A stretch of DNA of 64,000 nt from Haemonchus contortus (Eukaryota; Nematoda; Chromadorea; Rhabditida; Trichostrongylidae), in assembly GCA_000469685.2 (NCBI GenBank), contig LS997564.1, positions 7,218,591 to 7,282,590 of the forward strand. Direction: 5' to 3'. Made by a program: the position numbers and the translations under genes. The notes under the pieces are model-generated. The model was not told where the DNA came from and did no database searches. It saw only the letters and a program-made list of their open reading frames with translations. Of this stretch, positions 34,251-48,000 are shown in pieces (the first letter of the stretch is position 1; each line of letters begins with the position of its first letter).

Positions 34251-37200
34251 TCATTACAACGTCACATGTATTTTTCGAGAGCTTATGGTCGACATTTCTG
34301 TGAACACTGCGGGGAGAGCGAGCGAAGGATTTGGCTTTATAAAGGCTCCATCACCGAACTACAAATTGTTACTATCAATGGAAATTCCTCAACGAAGTAC
34401 ACACAACCCGGCTCAAATGAATTTTAATGTCACCCGGAAATCAAGTTTTTGACATCAAGCGCTTATATCTTATACCATGTGTTGAACATATGCCATGCCA
34501 CTCGAAATGATAGACATCAGGTGAGTGTCCCAGGTGATAGTGATTGATGCATGAAGCAGAATTTTGAAAGTAAGCATATTGTTGTCTGAACACCGAGCCG
34601 GCAATCATCTAGTCTAGGCTGACACGGACGATGGAGAAGGGAAAGTTCACTCAAGTCGATGTAGAATCATTACCTTTCTATGTAAAGGCATAATGCAATC
34701 GCGCACATCGTTCACTGTAGATCTCTTGATTATTTTTTTGTTAGGACCGTTTATTGTTCAGAGCAGGATCCCCATTTGTTGTGTAGCTGCATTTATTGGA
34801 TACATAGCTTTACTTATGTGCTTTCATCTGGACCTGGCAAGGTCACCTCTTACTTTGCTGGTTTTTCTGAGGAAATAATAAATGAATAGGAACGAGAACG
34901 GTCCGGTAAATAGTAATAAAAGCTAGCCATTACCCACCCACATTCAACAACTGGCAGCAAAGTTCTAGATCATGGCTTCACCTGCTCCTCTGCAGACACC
35001 ATTAGCTGGTGAATAACGTTCCAACTTTTTGGGAAGCTTCGAGCGCGAGGGAAATGGGTTTTCGCCTCGGCAGTTTGTAAGAATGGTACCTCATTGTAAT
35101 TAATGCTCATATCCTCTTCTTCAGTGTAAATATGCTCTAGTGTTATTATTTATTTCTCTAACAATACTCGGTTTGGCTGGGTAATCACAGTCATCTCTGT
35201 AGCTAATGTCGCTTGCTATTTCGAATTGACTGGGTCTGAATCATCGTATCGAATTCATCGAAACACTTGTATTTGCTCGATGTTTTAATGGTTTCCATTT
35301 GGGTCCCTAGAAGTAGCTTACTAGGCTCTACGGGGGGTGGACCTAAAAAACACCAGGCACTAAAAGGGGGTTCATGTGTTAGAGGAGACCCCGAATCGCC
35401 TTTTGAGACTTCCCATCTCTCAAAGACAAATTTTTGGCTGTGCTGATGTGGAGGTTAACAACCGTACCCGCGGATTCTCCACTTACGCATGCTTGGCTAC
35501 AGTGCCAAGAAGCACCAGGTAAAATTGACCACATACAGCAGAAACAGGGAGTCAATCTGAATCCACCTGCGTATTTGGGCAAGTATTGGCGAGTTTTGAT
35601 CCGCGACTTATTAATTCCTGTCACCAACCCACTGGAAACCCGTCAGCGAGAGGAACCCTCCGTGAGGAAGATCCGTGAGAGAATGATGGAGTAAAGGTTA
35701 TAAAACAATATGATATAGTATAATGTAATTTTCTATAAAATATAGTGTAATATTTTTCGTATAATCCGCTATAATTTATGAAATTATTACATAATTTCAG
35801 TAAAATACCATACTATAGTACACTAATTTGTTAATAGCAGTCGTTATGAAATTGGAGTTTGCCACAGTGCGCGTTTGTACAAACAAAAGATTGTGCAGTC
35901 ATCCCCACAGTGCGGACTTTTCGTTGATTTATGTAGTGGTTTTGATCGAGTATTCAAAAAAGGCTCCAAAGTTCTAAAAAAACCCGTTTTGTTCCTGCGG
36001 CCAATTATTCCCCTCATAATGTTGTACGCCTTCACAAGGGAGCACGAAAGCAACGATTTAGGGTTTAACTCAGTTGTCAGCTGTTTTCAAAGTATTTATG
36101 CAGTGACAGTACTGAGGAAATGGACAGCCAAAAGAATTACGCTGAGGCGAGGTTTCCCTTCGACACTAATTGCTCTTGACATTTTTACGTTTTTAGCATC
36201 AATAGGTCTTGTCAGTTTTGCAGTTGGTGAAGTCCTAGAGTGGAACTGCAACAAGCAGACCTGTTTCAGATAGATTTCATTCTCCTGTAGGTACGCACTA
36301 GCAGCCCTAGCACGAGTTCTGTTTGGGGTGGATTTCTTTTTTACCCGGTCGACCTAGTTCTCTGCTACCCAGCACTTCCAACTAGACTCTTCTATCCTTG
36401 GCCATCGTTGAGTTTCAGATCATCTGGGAACTGCTGCCATGAACAAAAATACCTTTTTCATCAATTTGCGTTACCTAGTGGCAACATTTTTTTGTTCAGA
36501 ACGGTTAGGTAATGAGAAATAACTTACAAGTGACAGTATATTGTAAGATTGTTCGTAATTTCTGTCATTTCATTTCAAATAGGTCTTAAATTGGGAGCCA
36601 CAGTTCTGCACTGTTCCGCAAAGTTTATTGCTAGTTTTATTTATTTCTTCTAAATAGCCTAAGTGTCTTAAAGGTTGGTAGTGGGGAAAGTCTAAATTAA
36701 GGTCTCAAAGCTTTAACTTTACCAAATCTCAGTCTACTTTGAGGCAATTTGATAAAAGGTTTCGATCTTCGGTTGAATTTATGACCAAGCGTTACGATAG
36801 GAAGCTGGTATAAAGTTCCTCTAGCTTCTCTAAACTGAGCAAATATTTTGTATTAAGAAAGCTCATAAGAACTTTTCTTGTCAAAAATTAGGAACATTTG
36901 GTTCGAATTTAGCAGTAAAATTTATCTAACAGTAGACCATTATTTTTGATAATTCTCATAGTTTATTATTTTTTATCTTTCAGTATGCGTTCAGTGTCTC
37001 TGAGTGTCATGAACCCCCTCTCTCGTTCATTTTTATTTTTGTGAACCACTACTCCGTCCTTGAAAGTTCTTGCTCTTGCAGGTGAAATTGCATGTTTTTT
37101 TTGATGCTGCAAAGTCGGCTGCGCATTCGTGGTTTTTTCTTGTTACACGCGGAAATGTTTACCTTCGAGTGGTTGAAGTGCTCATCAAATCAGCGTCAAA

Positions 37201-40200
37201 TCCTTCCAAACTTTTTGAGAACACTTTTATTTCTCACTCAAATAAAGTGTGTGGTTCAAGTCTTCCCCAGTGAACGTCTAGCTGGAAATAATTAAATTTT
37301 TTCAAAATTAGATTATGTGAGGAGTACGAGCAAGAGCTAATTGGAGTTTTTCCTTGGAGGAACTTTGCTGGCTTTCGAGCTTCCTTCAGCTTCCAGCCCT
37401 CATTAAGATGTCATCGGCTCTACATTTCGATAGCGATCAGGTTGATATGTAGCTCCCGTTATTTTTGGACCATTTCTATGAAATCGGTCGTTGGGCTCTT
37501 CCTTGGCAGACGTTCCATTTCACCTGCACAGGAGCTGCTTGTCATTATTTGGAATAGATACTTCGATCCCCAAGTCGTCCTATTACAAATAGTTTTTGTT
37601 TGATACCAGTGGTGTTAAAAAGTTTACGGGTCACCTGGTGATTTGCTTGCCAACTGTTCAATTAACAATTAATGTGGAAGCTAGTAGGTCTGATTGAAGC
37701 AAGTGAATCACAGTGCATTATATTTCGCCAGTTTTTCCTTGGCATAAAAGATGGGTTAGAGAAACGACTCTGCCTTCTTCTATCTTCTTTCTACAAAGTA
37801 TGGTTTGGTTTGACGAACGCGGATCGAGCTATAAGTGGGACCTAAATGGGAAAAAAATTCTGAAAAATAAAACTATGGAAGTTGGTGGCGAATGGGCAAA
37901 AAACCATGTCATCAGCAAAAAATACGTTGATGAAGGCGGCGAATAATAATGATTCAACTTGATATCTGAACGATTTTGCGGCCTTCTACCAGTCATTGTG
38001 GAAAATTCTCCTGCATCAGTCGTTTTGCTTTGCTTTTTGAATGGGAAATCGATCATATTCCCCTCAGGCAGAATGGATAGACTTTAGTGCTCTTCATAAG
38101 GGTTATCCTTCAAAATTGAAAAATTCAAATCATGTTCCAGTCTGGGGCCAATAAATTGAACAAAATGCTCTACTACTTAGCTTCTCGTAAACTTTTTTAT
38201 TTTTTTTTTCTGTGGGTATGTGCCAAGCATTTACATTACTTCAATTTATTTACGAGGAACAAGCCTGATTATTCATCGATCGTTTGATCGTTACCATCCT
38301 TTAGGATTCATTCCGTTCCTACTTAGTGGAAAGCTATGAAATTTGGTTAATTTTCTGAAAAATCTCATCAAAAACTGTAGTTTTTCACCATTTTGGAGGA
38401 GTAGTGATTACAATCAACTTGGTCTGTCTAGGACCCCTTCGAATTTGCTCAAAAAAAAAGATTTGGAAAGATTGAAATATTTTTGTAATCTTGCTGAGCA
38501 GTTAGGGTAGTTACTGGTTAGCTTTAGTAAGGAATGGTTGAGGATGAATAGGAGTAAGTGTGGAATCCAGCTAGCTGTTGAGTTAAGTGAGTGTGTGTGT
38601 GTGATATTGATAGCGCGAACAGCAATCAACGGCCTGCTGTTTACGCTGCTGTCAATGGTTGGAGCTGCAGCAACTGCGCCGGCCAGTTTTTTTCGTCTCC
38701 ATTCATTGGCAAACTCCCGTCCCGTTGTTCTCTCCATGAATCTAATACTACTAGTGGTCTATCAAAGTATTGTTGCACGTATAATGGTGCCATTTCGCCA
38801 CTTTTTACAGTGAAAAGGCTCTACATAGCCTCAGTTTTTCTCAATTGGCTTCAGATGTTTTGAATTCTATAAAGTAATGAGAATTAATGATATCATAGAG
38901 AACTTTTTTTATCGATGCTGATCGTATTGGAAGAATAGAGGTAGTTTTATCGGTATCTCTTGAAGATAGCTCATGATCACTTCTTACCTAGGATTTTTAC
39001 TTTACCTCTCGAAGCTGCTCTTGTGCGGTCTTTCAAAGCTGTTAGGGGTTCAGAATGATGCTTTGTCTTTTCAAATTCGAGGGTTCAGGCTATTGAGAAC
39101 CCGCTCTTATGGGAATTCAACGAATGCCTTGAATCTGTGTGACGGATTCGATCATTTTTTGATAGCAGCAGAATAAGGTTGTGAAAGAATTCACTATTCC
39201 AGGGCTTCAATGATGAATCGCTACACCTTAGCATGTGGTTGCTATGAATCAAAATCAACAGCAGGGGGTCCCATTATTTATGGCCTAACTGGTCTCGCCC
39301 TGGTTGTTAAAGCGGGTTTTTTTCCTCCATTGCTGGGATGTATTTGGTAGATGTGGTATATCTAGGCGGATCAGCGGGAGATTAATGAAAAAGAGGAAGC
39401 CCGCCTATGATGCCTTCCTGACAAGCGCTCTCCAACCACAATGCACACTTTACCGTTTTCATGACGGGTAGAGTAAGAAGAGCACAGAGAGGCAGTTGTG
39501 AAGAATCTCCTGAGTGAGATTGTGCCTGTAGGGAAAGCTGTGGATGAAGCTAGGAAGTGACTAAAAATGGTGATGTTTGATGGAAGGGTGGAGGCTTGTC
39601 GGCGTCAGAAACCAAGCGAAACCGAGGCTTGAGCAGAGTGAAATAGGTTCAGTGGATCGAGAGCCAAGACTGAAAAAACAAATGCAATAATTCAGAAAAT
39701 AGCTAACGTATATTTTTTTTGAAAGATCTTTGAAATCATGCCCGAGTTGTGAAACTTCCACCGATTATGTATTGAATGTATTGGATAGATGTTATGTGGA
39801 ATGGTTTAATTTTTTGATTTTGGAATCTAGTAGTTCTTAGAGGGGCAAGTGACATGACATTTTTTTTCGATATAGCTCTCGATAATATCCAAAGATATTC
39901 TGTGGTAGAGTGCATTCGATGCAGCTGCATTACTTTGATAAGCATAATAATTTGCAATGAACTTGTGGGATCGCACCTTCCCCTTTCTGAGTATCTATTC
40001 TTCTATTTTTGGACTGCTTACTCGTCTGGAACCCGCTGTCCTTTTATTTGTTTAGGGCTATCCGGGAGCCTCATTAGGATCTGAATTCGTAGTTTTCAGA
40101 GTAGAGTTGCCAAAAAGTTAGAACCTGTGAAGAATTTAAATAATCTCAGAAATTTCGATTTTTGGATCAAGGTGCAGCTTTTCAATGCTTACCTCGTATG

Positions 40201-43200
40201 TGGAACGGCCATCATTCTTATCAGTTTGCTAAGCATTTATTAAAGGCACAATTCACGATGAAAATGATTCCCAAGATTTCTTTCTAATTGTAAGATGAAT
40301 TTGTAGTCTTCAAGTATGCCGTGTGGGGTGCTCTCAGATTGAAGAACGGCTAACATAGGGTGTAAACAGGGGTTCAAAGATTGTATCCTGTGCATGCCAC
40401 ACCCAGAAGTGGCCGTAATCCGAAGACATTGTTGAGGCTGCACCATTCGCAATAGAGCATGCATGCTAAAAAATCAAACGGAGTTGTGACTTAGGTCGAC
40501 AAATCTCGTCCAATACCTCTTCGATAACATTGATAACGTAATCCCGTACAACCCACTTTCACTAATTTTTCAGGCCTTCTCAAATTCACCGAATTTCACG
40601 CTTTTTTCGCTACCTTTGCGCTATTGTGCACCATTACTGCCATTATTTCACTTGGACTAGGTTTTTCAGATTGTTGTGGACTGTGTCTTTAGAACGATAT
40701 AGAAAGTCATGAAGTTATAATAACCAACTTACTAATAATAGCTAAATATTGCTTATAATAGCTAAGTAACTAATGAAGAACTAGAACTTGGAATATATTC
40801 GGTAATTGTGAAGTGGAGAAGTTTTGATTTGGTTAGCATCAAGCCTATTCCGTATAAGACGAAACAGCATGATCTCTGAGCTTTCGCACCTAATCAGACG
40901 CTGTTCACGCATGCAAGCATGCAAAGCATACTTGAGCAGATGCAAAAAACCTCACTTTTTCATTCTTCCCCCTGACTGGTTTGATTGTGAGTATAAAAGC
41001 CAGGGGAACTCCTGCACTTTCTGTCTGCCAAACTCTATCCTATGGACAGTTGTAGCCCGGTAGAATCCCTTTCATTTTGTCTTCTGGAATCTACTGGAAA
41101 GTCCTTTTGGGTATCATGTCGTATCTTTGATTAATTCCTTATTTCGTGCTTGCATTCCAACTTCATTTGCGACCTTCAATCTGTTCGGTGGATGAATGGG
41201 AGAAGGAGTTATAGGTGAATAACTTCAATGACCGGATGGTTAGTAAAGGCACTGGAAGACATGGGCTGTTCGGCAATCAATATCCTTTTTTGATTCAAAG
41301 ATCGGAATGAAAAGCTTCGAGGGGAAGGAGGATTAAAGGAGAGAAAGTGCAGTTGGTGACTTGTTTGTTTTCGATGTTTTTGGTTGGATTGGTTGATGAG
41401 AATGAGTGAAAGCTGACATCTTTCAACCGGAACCACTCATTAAAATGAAGCATAGTAGTAGTCCTTGGCAGTTGTTGTTGGTGTAAATGTACTACCAAAG
41501 AATTCAGAAGAAGAGAAGGCGTAAGTGATAGTGTAAAGCCTCGGGAATTTCCAGGCTTCTTCGTCTGGCTTCAATTGAAAATGGTAGAGAAGCGCATTAC
41601 TCGTTTACTCTTTGGGCTGTCCGAGGGTTTAGAAACTCTGAACTAGTGGCAAGTTACGTTGGCAAATTACGGTAAGTGGGACGATGTCCCACTTCTACTT
41701 TATCGTCTCTGCCCTACCCAATAGTAGCGAAGGCGACTTTTGCCGGAACGCTAGCTGAATAAAGTTATGCCGATCTTGGAGGACTAGAAAAGGGAATCAC
41801 CAGTACGGCAGTGTCCATTTCTCCATTGCTGAATATTGAATTAATTTGGTAGCTTGCCACCTTGCGAAGTGGTCTCCGAAGCATGGCGGTTCTCCCATGG
41901 GATTGATGAGTTTTACGTTTCTTGTGGGTATAAATAGGAAAATGAAGATATTTTGGCAATTCGTGGGTATTCTCAGCCTTCCCACGTACTTCTAGCTCGT
42001 CCAGCTTTGACAGATGTCACATCTCATCTGTCTATGATCTCTTTTTTTTACAAATGACTAAGTAAAACATTTTTTGCTCTTTGATTCTAATATTTAGTTT
42101 TCAACCGAATGTATTGGAAAAATCAACAAATTTTGTTTCAGTGCTCATTTTCAACTAACATTTTGTTCCTATTTGGCTGTGTTCCCTGTTTGATACGAAA
42201 ATAGTCTCGAAACACTTTGCCGATTGCTTTTCTATTTGGCCGATAATCACCATGGATTTTATGGAGTAGGAAGACGATTAGTCGTATGGGAATGTGACAG
42301 TGGGCAATAATGTAATAGGCAATAGCTGAACGGGTGCTTGTTGGTGGCCGTGCCCATGACACCCCCTATAGCCTATCTGCCTCAATCGACTGGCACGTCA
42401 GTAGCCGTTGTCGTTGTCATGTTATGGAGCCAATGTGTATGTGTGTGTGTGGGGTCCTTTGACTACTATTAATTGGTATGGGCAGTAGAATGTGCGGTCA
42501 AAGTCTGCTCACACTCATAGTGCTCTCCCTCCTGAAATCGCGGAATCCTAACTGAATGGGCGCAATTCTATCGAACGAATGCAATTTACAGCTCTTTTAT
42601 ACCCCTTTTTGAACCACTTGTGCTATGAACTATTTTGATTACTCTTGGACCAGCTATTTCTTCTCATACGGGATACTGCATTTGATGAACTCTGGACTCT
42701 TTCGAGTTTTCAAGGTGAATATGGGATTCTTCAACATCTCCATTCGAACTTGCATTTCTGTTTTATAAATTCTGGACTATGAACCTTCTTATTACTTTTT
42801 CAAAGTTAACTTGTTGTAGGTTTGCTCGGAATAGAGGTCCTTATGACGTTTAATATGGAATATCGGACCAATATTATCGAGTTATTTATACTTTTATCTG
42901 GAAAGTGTTTTAAAGTCCACAGTATTTCCATATAGTTGATACATACAATGATGATTAGCTCTTTATGTTTGTACTGCCAGTATTCGAATAGACGTAAAGT
43001 CCTTTGCGTTTTATTGGTACAGTGCTTCTGTAAAGATTCATCATTGATTTTAGCTGCTGTCCTTTCTCATTTCGAATTTTTTCTTTTATGTTTTTGTCTT
43101 CAGGTTTATGTCAAAGATAGGAAAAAGAAGAACTCAAGCGAAATCCATAGAGCTAGATCATTAACTCGAAATGAGCGAAACCATCCACAGTCTATTAAAA
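34251..43200. other. ~9 kb stretch with no recognised gene
   Basis: No conserved domain or exon chain was recognised. It contains an AT-rich stretch with repeated TATAAT/ATAGTG motifs at about 35695-35830 and a 132-codon intronless open frame at 35875-36273 of unknown status. Hydrophobic poly-T-rich open frames are typical of random AT-rich sequence. Confidence 0.5.
35875..36273 (+). other. Intronless 132-codon open frame, doubtful
   Basis: The longest plus-strand open frame in the gene-poor stretch. It has two hydrophobic segments (around residues 44-53 and 101-116) and several Cys residues but no motif I recognise. There is no clear splice or poly(A) context. It may be chance in AT-rich DNA. 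Confidence 0.15.
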
Positions 43201-43249
43201 GTTTCAGGACATTATCAAGTATGAATGCAACTTGATAATGTCCTGAAAC
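43201..43249. repeat. Perfect 20-bp-stem hairpin, 9-base loop
   Basis: GTTTCAGGACATTATCAAGT at 43201-43220 is exactly reverse-complementary to 43230-43249, around ATGAATGCA. No further repeat copy was noticed in the window. It may be a small palindrome formed by template switching, or the core of a small-RNA precursor. Confidence 0.9.
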
Positions 43250-43855
43250 CCTAGAAAATTCTAAAAATACACTGAGGAGTTTCCAAAAAAAAAACTATAA
43301 AGTTTCAGTACTCCTTTTAAGAATTCAGTAGACATTCAGATATGGGGTCTTCAATGCTTTTATTGCTAAATTTTCAAATGCTTCGATTTTCGGTGTAGAA
43401 CAGTTGTATTGAAGTATCACCCGGTAGGAAACGCGAAGCATCGAGCGGTGTTAGGGCGGGATCACCGGTGGAGGCGTTCCTAATAGATTTTTCCGAGCTC
43501 AATTCACTCACTTTCTAATTCTACTACCGCAGGACAGCGAATTGTAGTGGAATGTGTCTTCAAGTGATGCTTAGAACATTATTTTTGGTTTTCCTTCTCC
43601 TTTCCTGACTGTGTCATAGGCCTTAATAGAGGAAGCGAGGGTCGTTCAGGGAATAGCAGAAGTGTAAAAGGAAGAAGAGATTCGGCTGAAGCACATGCTC
43701 CTCTTTCCCTTCGCCTGTGTAACTTCAACTTTAAATCTGCAAAATTGATAACGTCTTTATTTTATGTTGTTAATAATGATTACATAATAGTATAATTAAT
43801 AGTAATATTGTTATTATAATATAATGTTTTTATCTCGGTTTTTTGGGTGTGTACC

Positions 43856-44093
43856 GATTCGTGCGATTCTGGGTGCGCGCGGCAAATTGCGCGGCGGAAT
43901 TCGTGTTGATTCGAACGACTCTTACGCCTATTATTGGGACACAAACTTGAAGTAGAGAAGATTATTAGGATCAGCTGATCATACCCAACTATTCTACTTC
44001 AAGATTGTGCCCCAATAATAGGCGTCAGTGTCGTACGAATCATCACGAATTTCGCCGCGCAATTTGCCGCGCGCACCCAGAATCGCACGAATC
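43856..44093. mobile_element. 238-bp imperfect palindrome (foldback element)
   Basis: The left arm begins GATTCGTGCGATTCTGGGTG and the right arm ends with the reverse complement at 44093. Both arms share a GCGCGCGGCAAATTGCGCGGCG block, ACGCCTATTATTGGG and CTTGAAGTAGA, meeting at a central GATCAGCTGATC near 43970-43981. GC-rich arms stand out from AT-rich surroundings. No coding capacity. Confidence 0.85.
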
Positions 44094-44664
44094 GTGCGTC
44101 CCCCCGGTTTTTTACTGGAATTGTTCTTGCTATTAAAGTCTTCAGTTTTCGAGTCTACCTAGTATTTACTTGCTATTTGTTTAAATTGCTTTTAGATTCT
44201 AGGAGTTTTTCAGACTTTTTTTTTTAGTTTTTGCAAGCCATTATTTAAGCTGTTTTTTTCAAGAGTTACGTGATTTCGAATAGAAGGCGATCTTTCAACA
44301 TGAAATTCTTGATTAATTGAGGAAAGCAGGGAACAACGAAAGCTTTTATTTTTGCCTACTCTAAAATCTGGTGTGTTAATTCAAAATTGTACAAAAAGTG
44401 AAATGTAAAACAATGTGAAAAGTACATAAATTGCGTGAGGCAAAAATTTTTTGCCGGTTTCGATATTTTCATTTACCCATCGATTTCTTCTTTGGCTAGC
44501 TTCCGATATGCTCTGACTTTGTTCTGTCAGGACCCTTTAAGTCGGTGTAAGGAGGGATATATGTACATCATGCTGAAAGTATGTTTCTCTGAAAGGAAAG
44601 GATGAACCTAGAATTTTGAGTCCATTTGATAGGTAAGAGCGATGCCGGGTTTCGGTGATATACG

Positions 44665-44762
44665 CGGAAACACATCCATATATACATACACACAAAATAA
44701 AAAACACATACATATGTATATACACACATACACACACCCATACCCATGCACGCGCGCACCAC
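44665..44762. repeat. CA/TA-rich microsatellite-like tract
   Basis: Low-complexity run of CACATA, TATACA and ACACAC units ending in CGCGCGC. Open frames on the minus strand across it are artefacts of the repeat. Confidence 0.85.
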
Positions 44763-44995
44763 AACTTCAGTTACAGGCACGTATATAACCTGGTAGACAA
44801 TGCTGGTTAGTCTTCAATAGACAGAATTTTATATGTCGAAGGAATTACGACAAATTATTGAATTCGACCCGAAAAACTCAGAATTCAAAAGAAAAAGGTG
44901 CGATTTTTTTCTTCACTCGAGAAAATGTGAACATCTTTCGGGAACGGTGGGAAAATGGCAGAAAATCAATTTCTTTTGCTTTGCTCGTTCAACAG

Positions 44996-45043
44996 CTTAC
45001 CTGAGTAGTCCTTAATTTGTCGCTTAAGGACTACTCAGGTAAG
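44996..45043. repeat. Perfect 20-bp-stem hairpin, 8-base loop
   Basis: CTTACCTGAGTAGTCCTTAA at 44996-45015 pairs perfectly with 45024-45043 around TTTGTCGC. It has the same architecture as the unrelated hairpin at 43201-43249, 1.8 kb away. Confidence 0.9.
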
Positions 45044-48000
45044 AGGGGAACATCGACTTAAAGAGGGTTGATTTTCATAGAGCATTCCATCTTCCCAGTG
45101 GCTTTGCCAAGAACAGCTAGACAAAAACGATGCCATCTCCCATACTATCCCATTTCCTTTGGAAGGGCTTTGGAAGACGATGCAAAGAAATGAGGGAATA
45201 GAAATATCGCGAGATTATCTTTCACTTTTTTATAAACTGTTCGAATGGCTTGGAATAGCTGCCCAAGCTATGGCTATGGGATCGCCACGTGGGGTAAATG
45301 GGGCCCATTCACAGTCATAGGAGAGAGTTCGGTTTATACAACATTACTGAAAATTCTGACAGCTCTATATTTGTTTTACTTCCTTTCTTCATCATTTTAA
45401 AGTGCAGTTGTCAGTATGTAAATCATTTTAGTGACAACGAAAGCCTTGTCAGCTGTTAGGGCTGTTTTCAAGAAACAAACCTAATGACATCTTGTTCTCA
45501 AGTAGCCCTTTGCTGCCGCTGAATTTCTTTTTCTTCATCGAACATTTGCCCCTGAATTGCTCTTTGTCTATAACAGACTGCTTAGTCATCCCGATTGGCT
45601 ATCAGGAGGATGTCTTTGTGTCTGCGCGGCTTCTGCTAGAATGCCTGTCTTCTATTGATTGTGCACAGCAATGAGCGCAGTTATTATGTATGCTATAAGT
45701 ACGTTTCACGATCATTCTTCTGAAGGATTCCCAAGTCCTTCATCGTATTCATCGTCCTCCGGGTGTTTATGCCATTTCCTCCGACAGCAAAAGGCTGGAT
45801 TGCGGGATACGGGCTGCTGTTGTGGCGCTGCCCACTTCCACCTCATGAATTTTTTGCTGCTTTCATTTCGGAAAGCACTTGAAAAGCTCATCGTTGGCTC
45901 ATTGAGCCTTACTGAGCTCGTCCTTTCTGATTCGATGTGGTCATTATAAAACTGCCCGATGAACGTCTGCCCCGTTGGCACTAATTGTTTCCCAGTGAAG
46001 GATGCTTTGATTCGTTTCTCTGTTAAGAAGAGTTCTTCGATGACGCTGGTCTTTGGTGATCTGCCTTATAAAAAGGCTTATTGTGTTGGATCGGAGACCG
46101 AATTGATTTTTAGGCATTCACACATTTTTAGCCGTTTTTTTTTTGCCGGGGTCCATAAAAAGCCGGGTGCTGGTGCCACCAGTTTACTCAAAAGTTTCAC
46201 TTATTTTACAATTGCAGTATTCACGTGCCAATAGAAGCTTTCGAGTAAGTTTAGCGTCTTCGCATTTATTTTTCGATAAGCCCTGTCATCGGCGTTTGGT
46301 TGAAAAGCTGACTTTATTAATTGGCAGAAGAAATTTATGGGAAGGAAATCAATTTCCCTCTAGTTGAGAGTTTATAGCAAGCCTTGATTATTGTGTATTG
46401 GGTTAGTTAGCGGCGCAGGGGTAGTTTTTCTGTAGAATCCCGAAGCCAGTGGAAAGGCAGTTGTCTTGGTGCCGTCATCATTATTCTTTGAATGATTCAA
46501 GTCGTAACTCATAACTCTGTCGGCTAGCTAGCACTTAAGCCTACCAACACGACGAACTTGAGGAAAAAGCCTTTCAAGTCGGGTTTGATCTCAGACAACG
46601 GCCTCAGACCCTCCCTATCAGATAATCCTACTGTTTGAATCATTTTGGATCGATTTCTAGGAGGTTCAGATTTTTTCTTTACCATATCTTTGGCTACTTC
46701 TCCCGTTACTTTTGATTTCGATCAGACTTTTCCTCTTCAGAAGCTTTTCTGGTCGAATCCTCACTCTACACGACTGAAATTCCCGGGTGTACCCTAATTG
46801 TTTCGCATGGAACAGATCAGATAAAGCTCATGTCCATGCGGGTGCAACGATTGTGTGGGTGGCTTGCAATTTATGGCTCATTCACGTCGACGTCAATGCC
46901 AGTTGTATAGCCTGCACGATAACCAACAGAATAGCGATATATTTAGCTCTTTGGAGATCCTTCAAAGGTTGCGTATTCCGAGAATCGTACCCTACCCTCT
47001 CCATAGCGAGCAGTTCTATTCCTAACGTATCCCGGTTAATTATTTTTTACGACAATAATTCTTTTCGATAAGCAGCATGAACATCAACGGGGCAGAACTA
47101 TTTTTCCTTCGTGATCACTGATTCTGTGGACTTTTGCAACATTGGAACAGTGAAAACTCTAAAAAACTAAAATGGCAAATTTGATCAATCACCTTTCTTT
47201 ATAAGGGGGGAGTCTTTTTATTTACGCTACGTGAATTTCGAGAATTGCATTTTCCTGTTATTTTTTGATTTTTTTATTTCCGATTTCTCGAGTCGATATG
47301 GTCCCCACTGCTCCTGGGCTCGTTTTTGGTTAGCAAATCCTCCAATATTAAAGTTATTTTGAAATCTGTAAATTTAACTTTTATCCGGCTGTTATCGGAG
47401 GTGGTACTGTAAGTTTTTCGTGGCGGGTTTAGATTAATTCATTTGCAATGGAACTTTTTCAACTACAATTTGATAACTGGGATCGGAAGAGATGGCAGGC
47501 TGCGCCAACGTTCCTTTCTACTTCATGAGGGGTGTGGTGCGTTAGGAACGAAATGGTCGCGTCGCGGTGATAGGAGCGCCGCGCGCGAAGGATTGTAGCA
47601 GGATGCAGTAGTAGGTAAGAAATACAAGAACCAAAAGTACTAATAGCAGAATTATGCATAGAAAATGATCGCATATCGATTGAGCTGTATGAAGAACGCC
47701 AGAGCTGTAATAACGGTGAGTGAGTGGCCCGCGACAGCCGCGTGCGGCAAATCGATTACCCAAAATCGTTCCTAACGCCCGTCTCCCCTTCATGAGCTGT
47801 CGGGTTGTTATAAGCAGTTTAAGAATCTTATGCCAACAAGATGACATGAACCTGTCCGGATGTTGTTTAGCAAAAAAAATTCAGAAAGTGTCCAACAACG
47901 ACTTTTTTTCAATCTCGGCTTTTGGCAGGGCTTTCCAGTTTTCTGCCTTTTTTTCCAAGATCGATATAGACTCCATTGGCTGGCGGTTCGAATACGATCG

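Noticed and set aside
45712..45981. 89-codon minus-strand frame with an acidic C-terminus and a Cys/Trp-rich middle
   Set aside because: Equally open on the opposite strand; no recognised family and no clear splice partners.
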